This document shows, piece after piece, positions 8,386 to 17,386 of a stretch of 64,000 bases of DNA (its first letter is position 1; each line of letters begins with the position of its first letter). Below the pieces are notes generated by a model that ran no database searches, was not told where the DNA came from, and worked only from the letters and a program-made list of their open reading frames with translations. Position numbers and translations under genes: made by a program. This DNA is from Miltoncostaea oceani (GTDB lineage: Bacteria; Actinomycetota; Thermoleophilia; Miltoncostaeales; Miltoncostaeaceae): positions 496,001-560,000 of the forward strand of contig NZ_CP064356.1 of assembly GCF_018141545.1 (NCBI RefSeq). Reading direction: 5' to 3'.

Positions 8386-9831
8386 ATGTGGCTCACGATC
8401 ACGTCGGGCGCGGAGAAGGGCCGCAGCGTGCGGGCGTCGGGCGAGCGCTTCGAGCTCGGACGGGACCCCGGCTGCGACCTCACCCTGCGCGACGGCCGCG
8501 TGTCGCGGCGACACGCGTACCTGCGGGTCCGCGACGACGGCCGCGCCGAGCTCCACGACCTCGGGTCGGCCAACGGCACCTACGTCAACGGCCACCTCCT
8601 CGCCGGGCCCGTGACCCTCTCCGGCGGCGAGGAGATCCGCGTCGGCGACACGTCGATGACCACCTCGCAGCAGCCCGTCTCGTCCACCGCGACGGTCGTG
8701 GGCGCCGCCGCGCCCGCCGGGGCGCCCCCGGCGGCGGGCACCCCGTCGCCGTCGGTGATCGAGCGCGTCCGCCTGCGCCGCACCACCCGCTGGGCCGTCG
8801 CCGCCGGGGCGGCGGCCGTGGTCGTGGCGGCCGTCGTGGTCGTCCTCGCCGTCACCGGCGCGTTCGGGGGTGACGACGACACGCCGGCGGAGGCCACGAT
8901 CCCCGAGATCGTCGACCGGGTCCGCCCCTCGACGGTTGCGATCACGACGCTCGTCGACGGCGAGCCTCAGGGCAGCGGCACCGGCTGGGTGCTCGACGCG
9001 GAGCAGGGCCTCGTCGTCACGAACAACCACGTCACCAACGGCGGCACCGGCTGGACCGTCGGCGTCGACGACGCACAACGCCCCGCGGAGCTCGTCGGGG
9101 CGGCGCCGTGCGAGGACCTCGCGCTGCTGCAGGTCGACGACACGTCCGAGCTGGTGACGCTGCCCCTCGGGTCGCAGGGCGACCTCCGCCAGGGGCAGAC
9201 CGTCGTCGCCGTGGGCTTCCCCGGCACCGCGTCCGAGCGCGCCAACCTCGTCCCCACGACGGGGGTCGTCTCCGTCGTGAGCACCCGCTTCGACCTCGCG
9301 GGCGTCGACGTCCCGCAGTACCCGAACGTCATCCAGACCGACGCCGTCATCAACCCCGGCAACTCCGGCGGCCCCCTCGTCGACACCCAGGGCCGCCTCG
9401 TCGGCGTGAACTCCGCGGGCATCACCCTGCTCGGCGGCCGGGCGATCCAGGGCCAGGGGTACGCCATCGGGGTCGACCGCGTGAAGGAGATCGTCCCGCA
9501 GCTCCGCCGCGGCCGGTCGATCGGGTTCACCGGCATGGGGCTCGTCCACGTCACCGACCCCGGCGAGTTCGCCGCCGACCTCGCATCCGCCGGCCTGCCC
9601 GCCGCGCCCGGCCTCGTCGTGCAGACCGTCGTGCCGGGGAGCCCCGCGGAGGAGGCGGGCTTCGGCCGGGAGCCCGTCCTCGTCACCGCCGTCAACGGCC
9701 GGCCGATGGACGGCAGCCTCCCCGCCTACTGCGCGGCGATCGGCGGGGGCGAGAGCGGCACCGAGGCGACCTTCACCGTCGCCGAGCCGAACCGGCCGGG
9801 GCGGCGGGACGTCGCCGTCCGGTTCGAGTAG
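8386..9831 (+). CDS. FHA-domain membrane-anchored trypsin-like protease (HtrA family)
   Basis: Domains in order are: an FHA domain (residues about 1-95, with GRDPGCDL, SRRHAYL and SANGTYVNG, the phosphothreonine-binding loops); a Pro/Ala linker; one membrane helix (about 136-158); and a trypsin-like HtrA domain with the triad His215 (TNNHV), Asp244 (CEDLALL) and Ser327 (NPGNSGGP). A PDZ-like C-terminus ends the protein. FHA should be cytoplasmic and the protease extracytoplasmic, so one polypeptide could join Ser/Thr-kinase signalling to envelope proteolysis. That coupling is inference. No kinase gene is nearby. A terminator follows. Confidence 0.95.
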   Translation: MWLTITSGAEKGRSVRASGERFELGRDPGCDLTLRDGRVSRRHAYLRVRDDGRAELHDLGSANGTYVNGHLLAGPVTLSGGEEIRVGDTSMTTSQQPVSSTATVVGAAAPAGAPPAAGTPSPSVIERVRLRRTTRWAVAAGAAAVVVAAVVVVLAVTGAFGGDDDTPAEATIPEIVDRVRPSTVAITTLVDGEPQGSGTGWVLDAEQGLVVTNNHVTNGGTGWTVGVDDAQRPAELVGAAPCEDLALLQVDDTSELVTLPLGSQGDLRQGQTVVAVGFPGTASERANLVPTTGVVSVVSTRFDLAGVDVPQYPNVIQTDAVINPGNSGGPLVDTQGRLVGVNSAGITLLGGRAIQGQGYAIGVDRVKEIVPQLRRGRSIGFTGMGLVHVTDPGEFAADLASAGLPAAPGLVVQTVVPGSPAEEAGFGREPVLVTAVNGRPMDGSLPAYCAAIGGGESGTEATFTVAEPNRPGRRDVAVRFE

Positions 9832-9842
9832 GCCCGGACGCG

Positions 9843-9874
9843 CGACGGGCGCCGGAGTGACCCGGCGCCCGTCG
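9843..9874 (+). terminator. Hairpin terminator after the FHA-protease gene
   Basis: A 13-base perfect inverted repeat (9843-9855 and 9862-9874) with a 6-base loop lies 12 bases after the protease stop codon. No T-tract follows. Confidence 0.7.
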
Positions 9875-9971
9875 GTGCGACCGTTGCCCTGCGATCGCGG
9901 TGTATGAGGGGCGGCCCGAGGGAGGTGGGCACCCGTTGTGCAGTGAGTATCGCCACGGGGCCCGCGGGGGC

Positions 9972-11198
9972 CTACCCGTCTAGAGACGATGCCCGGGTGG
10001 CGACCGCGGCCGACAACGCGGGGGCGAGGTCGCCGCGGCCGGCGACGTCGATGCCCCGCAGGCCGAGCCACCGCGCCATGTCCACCAGCTCCGCGGCGAG
10101 GGCGTCCGCGACGTCGGCCGTCGCGTGGCCCGGCTCGGCGTGCGCCTCCGGCACCCGCAGGGTCCCCGCGGCGCGGTCCGCCTTCAGGTCGACCCGCGCG
10201 ACGAGGTCGTCGCCGAGCAGGAACGGCAGCACGTAGTAGCCGTGCTCCCGCCGGTGGGCGGGGGTGTAGATGCCGATGCGGTAGCGGAACCCGAAGATCC
10301 GCTCGGTGCGCGCCCGGTCCCACACGAGGGAGTCGAACGGCGACAGCAGCGCCCGTGCCCGCACCCGGCGCGGCAGCTCCGCGTCGGGGTGGAGGAAGGC
10401 GGGCGCGTCCCAGCCGCGGACGGTGACGGGCCACAGGCGCCCGTCCTCGGCGAGCTCCGCCACCCGCGGCCGCGTGCGGGGGACGTTGAGGCGGTGGTAG
10501 TCGCAGAGGTCGCGCGCCGTCGCCACCCCCAGCGACCGCGCCGCCGACAGCAGCAGCTGCCGCACCGCCTCCTCCTCCCCCGGCACCGGCAGGGCGCGGA
10601 TGTGCTCCGGGATGATCCGCTCCGTCAGGTCGTAGACGCGGGCGAAGTCCGACGGCCGCCGCCGCGCCGAGACCTCGCCACGCCAGAAGAGGTGCTCGAG
10701 CGCCCGCTTGCCGGGGCTGCGCCCCCACATCCCCGGCACGGGGTCACCGGGGTCCGACAGCTCGCCCGCCGTGATCGGGCCCCGGGCGCGGACCTCGTCG
10801 AGCACCGCGGCCACGTACCCCGGGTCCTCGCGGGCGACGGCGGCGGTGCCGGCCCACATCAGCTCCTCCGCCCGGGCCATCCGCCACCCCATCAGCGGCC
10901 ACATCGCGACGGGCAGCAGCGACGCCTCGTGGCACCAGAACTCGAACAGCTCGCCGTCGGCGGCCATCCGCGGCAGCAGGTCGCGGGGGTGCGGGCCGAG
11001 CCGGGCGAACAGGGGGAGCTCCTGGGAGCGCACCAGCACGTTGACCGAGTCGATCTGGATGAGGCCGACCCGGTCGAGCACGCGCCGCGCGTGGCGGCGG
11101 TCGATCCGGCCCGGCGGGCGCGGAGGCCCGAACCCCTGCGCCCGGAGGGCGATGCGGCGCGCCTGCGCCGCCGAGATCTCGGTCCGCGGTGGGGGCAT
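9972..11198 (-). CDS. AlkX/YcaQ-family winged-helix DNA glycosylase
   Basis: The 408-residue protein matches the YcaQ family of winged-helix enzymes that unhook interstrand DNA crosslinks and remove bulky alkylated bases. The sequence shows the signature LIQIDSVNVLVRSQELPLF with a catalytic Q-hydrophobic-D triad (Q-I-D). Members with Q-hydrophobic-Q are the AlkZ type, so this is the AlkX/YcaQ type. FEFWCHEASLLPV is another family motif. The ATG at 11198 directly follows a GTG at 11201 and either could initiate. It stands alone, downstream of a terminator, so a housekeeping repair role is more likely than self-resistance to a natural product. Confidence 0.9.
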   Translation of the reverse strand: MPPPRTEISAAQARRIALRAQGFGPPRPPGRIDRRHARRVLDRVGLIQIDSVNVLVRSQELPLFARLGPHPRDLLPRMAADGELFEFWCHEASLLPVAMWPLMGWRMARAEELMWAGTAAVAREDPGYVAAVLDEVRARGPITAGELSDPGDPVPGMWGRSPGKRALEHLFWRGEVSARRRPSDFARVYDLTERIIPEHIRALPVPGEEEAVRQLLLSAARSLGVATARDLCDYHRLNVPRTRPRVAELAEDGRLWPVTVRGWDAPAFLHPDAELPRRVRARALLSPFDSLVWDRARTERIFGFRYRIGIYTPAHRREHGYYVLPFLLGDDLVARVDLKADRAAGTLRVPEAHAEPGHATADVADALAAELVDMARWLGLRGIDVAGRGDLAPALSAAVATRASSLDG

Positions 11199-11218
11199 CA
11201 CCGCGGGACGGTACGGAC

Positions 11219-11246
11219 GGGGCCCGCCGGATGCCCGGCGGGCCCC
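11219..11246 (-). terminator. Hairpin terminator of the lipoprotein gene
   Basis: A 12-base perfect inverted repeat (11219-11230 and 11235-11246) with a 4-base loop lies just downstream of the lipoprotein gene on the minus strand and just upstream of the glycosylase gene, so the two are probably separate transcripts. Confidence 0.65.
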
Positions 11247-11254
11247 CGGTCCGG

Positions 11255-11854
11255 TCAGGCGGTGGCGCGCACCGTCACGTCGCCGATGGCGAGGCCCTCC
11301 TCGAAGAGGGTCACGCCGAAGGTGTCGTTCAGGGCCGCGGCGCCGTCGGCGCTGAGGGTCACCGTGATGCCCTCGAGGACGATCGTGCCCATGTCGTCGC
11401 TGCGCTCCAGGCCCGTCAGGTCCACGTCGAGGATCGGCACCTGGGCGCCGCCCGCGGTCGCCGACAGCGTGCCGGCGGCGGTGTCGATGACGAAGTCGGT
11501 CAGCTCGAGCTCGGTGCCGCCCGCCGTGAAGACCAGGCCGCCGCTGTGCTCGATGGTGCCGGCGAGGCTCTCCGACTCGACCGTGCCACCCGTGATCGGG
11601 AAGGTGATGCCGTCGTCGCCCGCGGTGGCGGGGTCGATCGGGGCGACCTCGACCATGTTGTCCGCGAGGACCTCGGCCGTCCCGGAGTCGAGGGCCAGGG
11701 TGGTGCCCTCACCCGTCAGGGTCAGTGACGCCGGTGCCTCGGCGGTGGTGGCCGGGGTGGCGGCGTCGTCGTCATCGTCGCCGCAGGCCACGAGCCCGAG
11801 GGCCAGGGCCGCGACCAGCGCGGCGAGCAGGGGTAGGCGCAGGAACCGTCTCAC
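11255..11854 (-). CDS. Secreted lipoprotein, HtaA-like beta-sandwich
   Basis: A purine-rich ribosome site precedes the GTG at 11854. The N-terminus VRRFLRLPLLAALVAALALG ends in a lipobox L-V-A-C, followed by an acidic run GDDDDD, so the mature protein should be a lipid-anchored surface protein of about 175 residues. The remainder is Thr/Gly-rich beta sequence: FPITGGTVESESLAGTIEHS, a later AAGTLSATAGGAQVPIL, and VLEGITVTLSADGAAALND. The pattern resembles the haem-binding HtaA domain of actinobacteria, but I see no clear haem-ligand residue, so the assignment is tentative. Confidence 0.8.
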   Translation of the reverse strand: MRRFLRLPLLAALVAALALGLVACGDDDDDAATPATTAEAPASLTLTGEGTTLALDSGTAEVLADNMVEVAPIDPATAGDDGITFPITGGTVESESLAGTIEHSGGLVFTAGGTELELTDFVIDTAAGTLSATAGGAQVPILDVDLTGLERSDDMGTIVLEGITVTLSADGAAALNDTFGVTLFEEGLAIGDVTVRATA

Positions 11855-11975
11855 GATCGATCTCTCCCGTCGTTCGTTTGGGTACGGGTGATGTCCGTGG
11901 CGCGGCCCCCGATCGGTTGAGGGCGTGGTCCCCCGCGATTTGCGCGGCGGCGCGGCCGTGCACCATGCTGCGCGG

Positions 11976-13721
11976 GTGGAGCCGCACGACCCCGCGACGT
12001 CGCCGCACCCCCCGCGCCTCACCGGGGCCCACGTGCGCGCCGCGCGCGCCGTCCTGGTCGCCGTGCTGGCGCGCCTGTCGCAGGACGCGGCGGGTGGGGA
12101 GCCCGCGGCGATGGCGCGGCTGCACGCCTGCGCCGCCCTCTTCGGGCGGCTCGGCACGACGGGGGGAGCCCCGCCGGCGGTCGACCTCGGCCCCGACGAG
12201 GCCGCGGTCCTCCGGGCGGGGACCGCCGAGGCGATCGCCGCGCACGCCGACGGCATCCGCGCCGCCGCGACGGGCGTCCCGGTCGACGGGGACGACGACC
12301 TGCACGGGCTCACCGCGAGCCTCGGTCGCCTGGTGGCCCTCCGCGACGCCCTGGACGGCGCCGACGCGCCCGCCCTCGCGGTCCCCGCCGGCGGGGAGGC
12401 CGGGCCCGAGCTGCTGCAGGCCTTCGCCGACCTGATGCCCGTGCCGCTGTGGCTGACGCGACCCGACGGGACGGCGTGGTTCGCGAACCGTCCCGCCATC
12501 GACCTCCTCGGCGGTCGCGGCCGCCGCGACCCCGTCGCGGCCGCCGACCCCTCCGACGGGGGCGCCACCGCCCGCGCGACGCGGGCCGCGCGCGACGAGG
12601 GCCGGTCGTACGACGTCGAGGCCCCCGTGCGGTGCGCCGACGGCGTCGAGCGGGTCGTGCGCCTCCGCGGCATCCCCGAGATCGGCCCGGGGGGGCGGGT
12701 GACCGGCTACCTCGTCACGGCCGAGGACACCACCACCGCCCGCCGCGACGCGCGGGACGCGACGAGCCGGATCGACGCGCTGGCCGCCGTCGCCCGCGCG
12801 CAGGCCACCGCCGGGACGCCGGCCGAGGCGGCCCGGGCGTTCCTCGAGGTCGTGATGGGCGCCCTCGGCGCGGGGGCCGCGTTGCTCGCGGTGTTCTCCG
12901 GCGACGACGAGCTGGAGTTCCTCGCGACGCCCGGGTGGCCGCCGGAGCTGACGGAGCCGTTCGCGCGGTTCCCGCTGTCCGCCGACTTCCCCCTGTCCGT
13001 CTCGGTCCGCACCGGCGACGCGATCTGGATGGGCTCCGAGGCCGATTGGCGGGCCCGCTTCCCGCACAGCGTGCGGCTCCACGGCGACGCGGGGTTCGCG
13101 GCGTCGGCGGTGCTGCCGCTCCCCGGCCGCGGGCACACCATCGGCGGCATGGCGCTCAGCTGGACCGGGGACCGCGCCTTCGGCGCCGCGGAACGCGCAT
13201 TCCTCACCGCCGCCGCGACCGTCGCCGGGCAGGCGATGGCGTCGCTGCAGGCCATCGACGTCGAGCGGGAGGGGCATCGCCGCGCACTGCGGGCGGAGCG
13301 GACGATGCGTCGCTTCGCCGCGGCGTGCGGGGCGGTCTTCGCCGCCGGTGACCCCGCGACCCTCGCGGAGGCGGCCGCCGCGGGGGCGGCCCGCCTGACC
13401 GGCGCCGTCCGGTGCGAGGTGCACTTCGACACCGGCGCGGCGTCGGCCCGCGCGGCCGTCGGGTTCGCCCACGCCGCCGACCTGCCGGACGTCGCGCCGG
13501 TCCGCCGGGCCCTGCGGGGACCCGACGGGGGGGAGATCGGCGCGATCACCGACTGGACGCCGCCCGGCACGCCCGTCCCGGACGCCGAGGCCGTGGAGTG
13601 GTTCGTGAGCCTCGTCGCGACGCGGGCGCACGCGGCGGGGGCGCCGGTGGGCGCACCGCCGCTGCAGTCGCTCATGGCGGACTTCGGCCGGCTCCTCGAC
13701 CGGCCGTCGCCCTCGGCCTAG
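11976..13721 (+). CDS. PAS-GAF sensory protein without an output domain
   Basis: From the GTG at 11976 the product is 581 residues; a GTG at 11925 would add 17. Residues about 130-245 are PAS-like (LLQAFADLMPVPLWLTRPDG ... GYLVTAEDTTTARRD). Residues about 250-430 are GAF-like (ALAAVARAQATAGTPAEAAR ... AERAFLTAAATVAGQAMASL). A degenerate second GAF-like segment follows. No kinase, GGDEF, EAL, HD-GYP, phosphatase or HTH output is present, so it may act through a partner. Its stop shares CTAG with the convergent gene at 13718. Confidence 0.82.
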   Translation: MEPHDPATSPHPPRLTGAHVRAARAVLVAVLARLSQDAAGGEPAAMARLHACAALFGRLGTTGGAPPAVDLGPDEAAVLRAGTAEAIAAHADGIRAAATGVPVDGDDDLHGLTASLGRLVALRDALDGADAPALAVPAGGEAGPELLQAFADLMPVPLWLTRPDGTAWFANRPAIDLLGGRGRRDPVAAADPSDGGATARATRAARDEGRSYDVEAPVRCADGVERVVRLRGIPEIGPGGRVTGYLVTAEDTTTARRDARDATSRIDALAAVARAQATAGTPAEAARAFLEVVMGALGAGAALLAVFSGDDELEFLATPGWPPELTEPFARFPLSADFPLSVSVRTGDAIWMGSEADWRARFPHSVRLHGDAGFAASAVLPLPGRGHTIGGMALSWTGDRAFGAAERAFLTAAATVAGQAMASLQAIDVEREGHRRALRAERTMRRFAAACGAVFAAGDPATLAEAAAAGAARLTGAVRCEVHFDTGAASARAAVGFAHAADLPDVAPVRRALRGPDGGEIGAITDWTPPGTPVPDAEAVEWFVSLVATRAHAAGAPVGAPPLQSLMADFGRLLDRPSPSA

Positions 13722-14374
13722 CGGTACCGGGCGGCGACGACCGCCTCGAGCGGGGTGATGCGCACGGGGACCGTCGTCCGCCGCACCGTCCGCCGTCCGT
13801 CGGCGGTGGTCCGCACCACCTCGCGGGCCCCGGTCAGCAGGTTCGTGCGCGACGCCACCTCGGCGCCCGTGAGGCGGTCGCGGGTGCGCACGTCGACGCC
13901 GATCAGGCGGGTGCCGGTCGCCCCCTCCGAGCGGATGCGGAACCGCTGCGACGTGACCGTCCGGGAGCCGGACTCCTGGGCGACCGTGACGACGCCGTCG
14001 CGCACCCGCACCGTCACGGGGGTCCGGGCGACCCCGAAGAACGCCCCGCCGCAGCGGGTGCACAGCAGGATCCGGCGGCCCTCCCCGATCTGGACGAAGC
14101 CGCCGTCGGCCCGCGCCTTCAGCAGCACCAGGCGCCGCGCCGCGCGCGCCGGGCCGCCGTCGTCCTGGGGCGTCCCCGGGGTGGCGACCAGCACGAGCAC
14201 CGCGTCGGCCGCGGGGGTCCCGCCGATGTCCGCCCGGATCGTCGTCGCCACGCGGAAGCCGTCCGGAACGAAGGACCCGAGGGGCGGGCCGGCGGCGGTG
14301 GCCAGGCCGGCGGGCAGCAGCACGAGCGCCGCGGTCGCGACGGCGACCATCGGGCGGCGGGAGGGGGACGGCAT
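13718..14374 (-). CDS. Secreted protein with a C..CGG motif
   Basis: Residues 1-27 (basic start, VAVATAALVLLPAG, then T-A-A) form a signal peptide, and the ATG at 14374 is preceded by GAGG. The mature part resembles a widespread family of exported proteins, with VLVLVATPGT, RRLVLLKA, the cysteine pair ILLCTRCGGAFFG and a beta-rich region VTVRVRDGVVTVAQESGS. Homologues usually lack an assigned function. The C-terminal 60 residues are rich in Arg and Thr (GRRTVRRTTVPVRI). It diverges from the sugar dehydrogenase gene and converges on the PAS-GAF gene with overlapping stops. Confidence 0.78.
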   Translation of the reverse strand: MPSPSRRPMVAVATAALVLLPAGLATAAGPPLGSFVPDGFRVATTIRADIGGTPAADAVLVLVATPGTPQDDGGPARAARRLVLLKARADGGFVQIGEGRRILLCTRCGGAFFGVARTPVTVRVRDGVVTVAQESGSRTVTSQRFRIRSEGATGTRLIGVDVRTRDRLTGAEVASRTNLLTGAREVVRTTADGRRTVRRTTVPVRITPLEAVVAARYR

Positions 14375-14561
14375 CGCGACCTCGCAGGGCGGGGGGCGGG
14401 CGCCGGGCGCGGCCCGCCGGGACGGGCGCAGGCTACCGCCGCCGCGCGGATGTCCCAGGATCCCCGGTGACGGACGACCCGCCTGGTGAGACGGGATCGC
14501 CCCGGAGTTGGCAGGTGGCGGGGCGAACCGGCAGAGTTCCGCCATCGCAGCCCGGCGCGCC

Positions 14562-16109
14562 ATGACACCCCTGCTCGCCCTGCTCGCGTTCGTGATCGCC
14601 GGCGCGGCGGTCCTCGCCGGACCCGCGGCCGGCGCGCCCGTGCGGGCCGCCGGCGGACCCGAGTACTCGGTCGTCGCCCGCGGCCTCGCGATCCCGTGGG
14701 ACATCGCGTTCCTCCCGGACGGCCGCGCCCTCGTGACCGAGCGCGGCGGCGACGTCCGCATCATCGGCGCCGACGGCGTCCTCGCGCCCGACCCGGTCGC
14801 GTCGCCCGCGGTGAACGCGACCGGCGAGGGCGGCCTGCTCGGCGTCGCGATCGACCCGGCGTTCTCCGCCGCCGCGCCGTTCGTCTACCTGTCCCTCACG
14901 GTCGGCGGCGAGCTGCAGGTGCAGCGGTGGCGCCTCGCGGGCTCCACGCTCACGTTCGAGGCCGTCGTCCTGCAGGACATCCCCTCGGGCGCCACCCACG
15001 GCTCCGGCCGGGTGCGGTTCGGCCCGGACGGCGGCATGTACCTCGGCACCGGCGACGCCGGCACCCGCGCCAACTCGCAGAACCCGGCTTCCCTGAGCGG
15101 GAAGATCCTGCGCGTCCCCCCGGGGGCGTTCCGCGGCGGCACGGTCACCCCCGCGCGCATCGCGAGCGGCCTGCGCCACCCCCAGGGCCTCGCGTGGCAG
15201 CCCGGCAGCAACCTGCTGTGGGCGACCGACCACGGGCCGAGCGGCTTCGACGGCGCGAGCGGCGACGACGAGCTCAACCTGATCCAGGCGGGCGCCGACT
15301 ACGGCTGGCCGGCGCGGCGCGGCGCGGACCAGCGCCCCTTCGCCTCGCCGTCGCACCTGTGGGCGACCACCATCGCCCCGACCTCGATCATGTTCGTCAC
15401 GCAGGGCGGCTCGACGTGGACCGGCCGGGCGATCGTCACGGCGCTCCGCGGTCAGCAGCTCCGCCTGCTCACGTTCAACGGCAGCCGCGTCACGGCCGAC
15501 GAGCCCCTCGTCGTCAACACCTACGGCCGCCTCCGCGCGATCGCGGAGGCCCCGGACGGGTCGATCTGGTTCGGCACGAGCAACCGCGACGCGCTCGGCA
15601 GCCCCCGCACCGGTGACGACCAGATCATCCGGATCGTGCCGCCGGCGGCCCCCGCCGGGGCCCCCGCGCCGGTGCCGACGACGCCCCGCCCCCGCGCCTG
15701 CCCGCGGCCGGCGCGCGGTGGACCGGTCGTCACCGGCCCGCTCGCCCGCCGCACCGCGAAGGCCCAGCGCGTCGCGCAGCTCGCCCTGCGGCGGATGCGC
15801 ATCCTCGACGCCCGGGTCGCGGGTCGTCCCGCCCCGCGCCTCTGCCCGACGCCGCGGGCCCGCAGCCTGCGCGCCACGGCCCGCCAGGTCGTGATCACCC
15901 AGCGCATCGCCCTCTCGGCCCTGCGCCTCCACGCGACCGTCTCCCGCCGCGTCACCGGCCGGCGCCCCGCCCTCCCGCCGGCGCTGCGCCTCGGCCGCGG
16001 CCCGAGCAACCGGCCCGCCACCGCGGCGCAGGTGATCGCCCTGCAGCGGCTCACCGAGACGGCGCTGAAGCGCGCCAACACCCTGACCCGGCGGGTCGGC
16101 ACGCGCTGA
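14562..16109 (+). CDS. PQQ-type sugar dehydrogenase with a basic helical C-terminal extension
   Basis: Residues about 1-26 form a signal peptide (LLALLAFVIAGAAVLAGPAA). Residues about 35-375 form the six-bladed propeller of soluble PQQ glucose/sorbosone dehydrogenases: GLAIPWDIAFLPDGRALVTE, GEGGLLGVAIDP, HGSGRVRFGPDG, GLRHPQGLAW and DYGWPARRG. After a Pro/Ala linker (about 377-395) comes an added region of about 120 residues that is Arg/Ala-rich and helical, with a repeated A...R.AL..LR.H pattern. That tail is not part of the usual enzyme and could bind cell-wall polymer. Substrate and true PQQ use are not settled by the sequence. Confidence 0.9.
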   Translation: MTPLLALLAFVIAGAAVLAGPAAGAPVRAAGGPEYSVVARGLAIPWDIAFLPDGRALVTERGGDVRIIGADGVLAPDPVASPAVNATGEGGLLGVAIDPAFSAAAPFVYLSLTVGGELQVQRWRLAGSTLTFEAVVLQDIPSGATHGSGRVRFGPDGGMYLGTGDAGTRANSQNPASLSGKILRVPPGAFRGGTVTPARIASGLRHPQGLAWQPGSNLLWATDHGPSGFDGASGDDELNLIQAGADYGWPARRGADQRPFASPSHLWATTIAPTSIMFVTQGGSTWTGRAIVTALRGQQLRLLTFNGSRVTADEPLVVNTYGRLRAIAEAPDGSIWFGTSNRDALGSPRTGDDQIIRIVPPAAPAGAPAPVPTTPRPRACPRPARGGPVVTGPLARRTAKAQRVAQLALRRMRILDARVAGRPAPRLCPTPRARSLRATARQVVITQRIALSALRLHATVSRRVTGRRPALPPALRLGRGPSNRPATAAQVIALQRLTETALKRANTLTRRVGTR

Positions 16110-16142
16110 CCCGCGTCCGGGCGGCGGAGGCCCCCCGGACCC

Positions 16143-17327
16143 TCAGACGGCCCGCCCGGCCGCCCGGCGGGCGACCCGCCCGACATGGTCGCCGAGCCAG
16201 GCCAGGTCCGTGAGCGGCGGGTCCATCATGCCGCCGCCCGGCAGGCCCGCCGCGAGGACGCGGGCGGCGACCGGCGCCGCCCGCCGCCCCCCGTCGGTGC
16301 GCAGGTGCGCCGCGACGACCTGGGCCTCCCCGTCGCCGGAGACGTACCGGAACGGGCGCACCGGCGGCGCCGACATGCCGCGGGCGTCGCCGAGCACCGC
16401 CGCCACGCCCCAGGCGGGCGCGTCGAAGCCCGCCCTCACCGCCAGGCCGATCGACGCCGGCGGGCGCAGGTTGACGTCGTGCACCAGCACCTCCCCGCCG
16501 CGCACGAGGAACTGGGCGTTGCCGAGGCCGACGTAGCCGGCGTGCGCGAAGAGGCGGCGCGCGGCGTCCAGCACCGGCGGATGGTCGCCGACGACGTCCA
16601 GCACCGAGGGCGTCCCGGCGTCGCGCGGGGCGGTCTCGCGGACGCGCGCCGCGACGCCCGCGAACCCGCCGTCGGCGGCACGGACGCAGTGGGCGACCCA
16701 CTGCTCGCCGGCGACCCGTTCCTCGACGACGGCCCCGAGGCCGGCGTCCACCAGATCGGCGACGGCGCGGTCGCGCGCCGCGGCGTCGTGGACGACGCGG
16801 ACCGCGGGGAGGTCGCCGGTGTCGGCGGTCGACCGGTGGGGCTTCACCACGCACGGGAGCGGCGGCCAGTCGCCCCGCGGCCCGTCGGCGCCGACGGCCA
16901 CCGCGGCGGGGCGACGCACCCCGGCCGCCGCCGCCGTCGCACCGAGGGCGCCCTTGTCGCAGAGCATCCGGTACTGGCGGGCGTCGGGGCCGGCGACCCG
17001 CGCGCCGCCGAGGCGGGGGGCGTGCGGCGCGAGGAGGCGGGTGATGTCCTCGTCGAGGGACAGCACGACGTCCACCCCCGAGATGCGGCAGGTCTCGCGG
17101 ACCCACCGCACGAACGCGTCGGGCGACCGGGTGGGCGAGGGGTAGCGCAGGGGCTCGCGCGCCCCGACGGGCCGGCCTCCGGGCGCGCCCTCCGGGTGGG
17201 CGGGCAGCACGCGGTGGCCGGCCGCCGCCAGCGAGCGACGGACCCACGGCCCGGGGCGGTGCCCGACCCAGAGGACCAGCACCGTCGCGGGGCGGGCGGG
17301 CGGGCGGTGGGTGGCGGCCGTGCGCAT
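16143..17327 (-). CDS. ATP-grasp domain protein (carboxylate-amine ligase type)
   Basis: The 394-residue protein starts at the ATG at 17327 with a strand typical of a pre-ATP-grasp domain (ATVLVLWVGHRPG). VDVVLSLDEDITRLL, YRMLCDKGALGATAAAAGV and LPCVVKPHRSTADTGD are the linker, the ATP-grasp entry and the ATP-binding lysine strand. GNAQFLVRGGEVLVHDVNLRP is the metal-binding end of the fold, with Glu and Asn ligands. Such enzymes ligate an acyl-phosphate to an amine or thiol; the substrate is not indicated. The gene is monocistronic. Confidence 0.88.
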   Translation of the reverse strand: MRTAATHRPPARPATVLVLWVGHRPGPWVRRSLAAAGHRVLPAHPEGAPGGRPVGAREPLRYPSPTRSPDAFVRWVRETCRISGVDVVLSLDEDITRLLAPHAPRLGGARVAGPDARQYRMLCDKGALGATAAAAGVRRPAAVAVGADGPRGDWPPLPCVVKPHRSTADTGDLPAVRVVHDAAARDRAVADLVDAGLGAVVEERVAGEQWVAHCVRAADGGFAGVAARVRETAPRDAGTPSVLDVVGDHPPVLDAARRLFAHAGYVGLGNAQFLVRGGEVLVHDVNLRPPASIGLAVRAGFDAPAWGVAAVLGDARGMSAPPVRPFRYVSGDGEAQVVAAHLRTDGGRRAAPVAARVLAAGLPGGGMMDPPLTDLAWLGDHVGRVARRAAGRAV

Positions 17328-17386
17328 CCCCACCGACGGTAGACCGGCCCTCCTTGCACGCTCCTGACGATCACTAGGGTCCGCCC

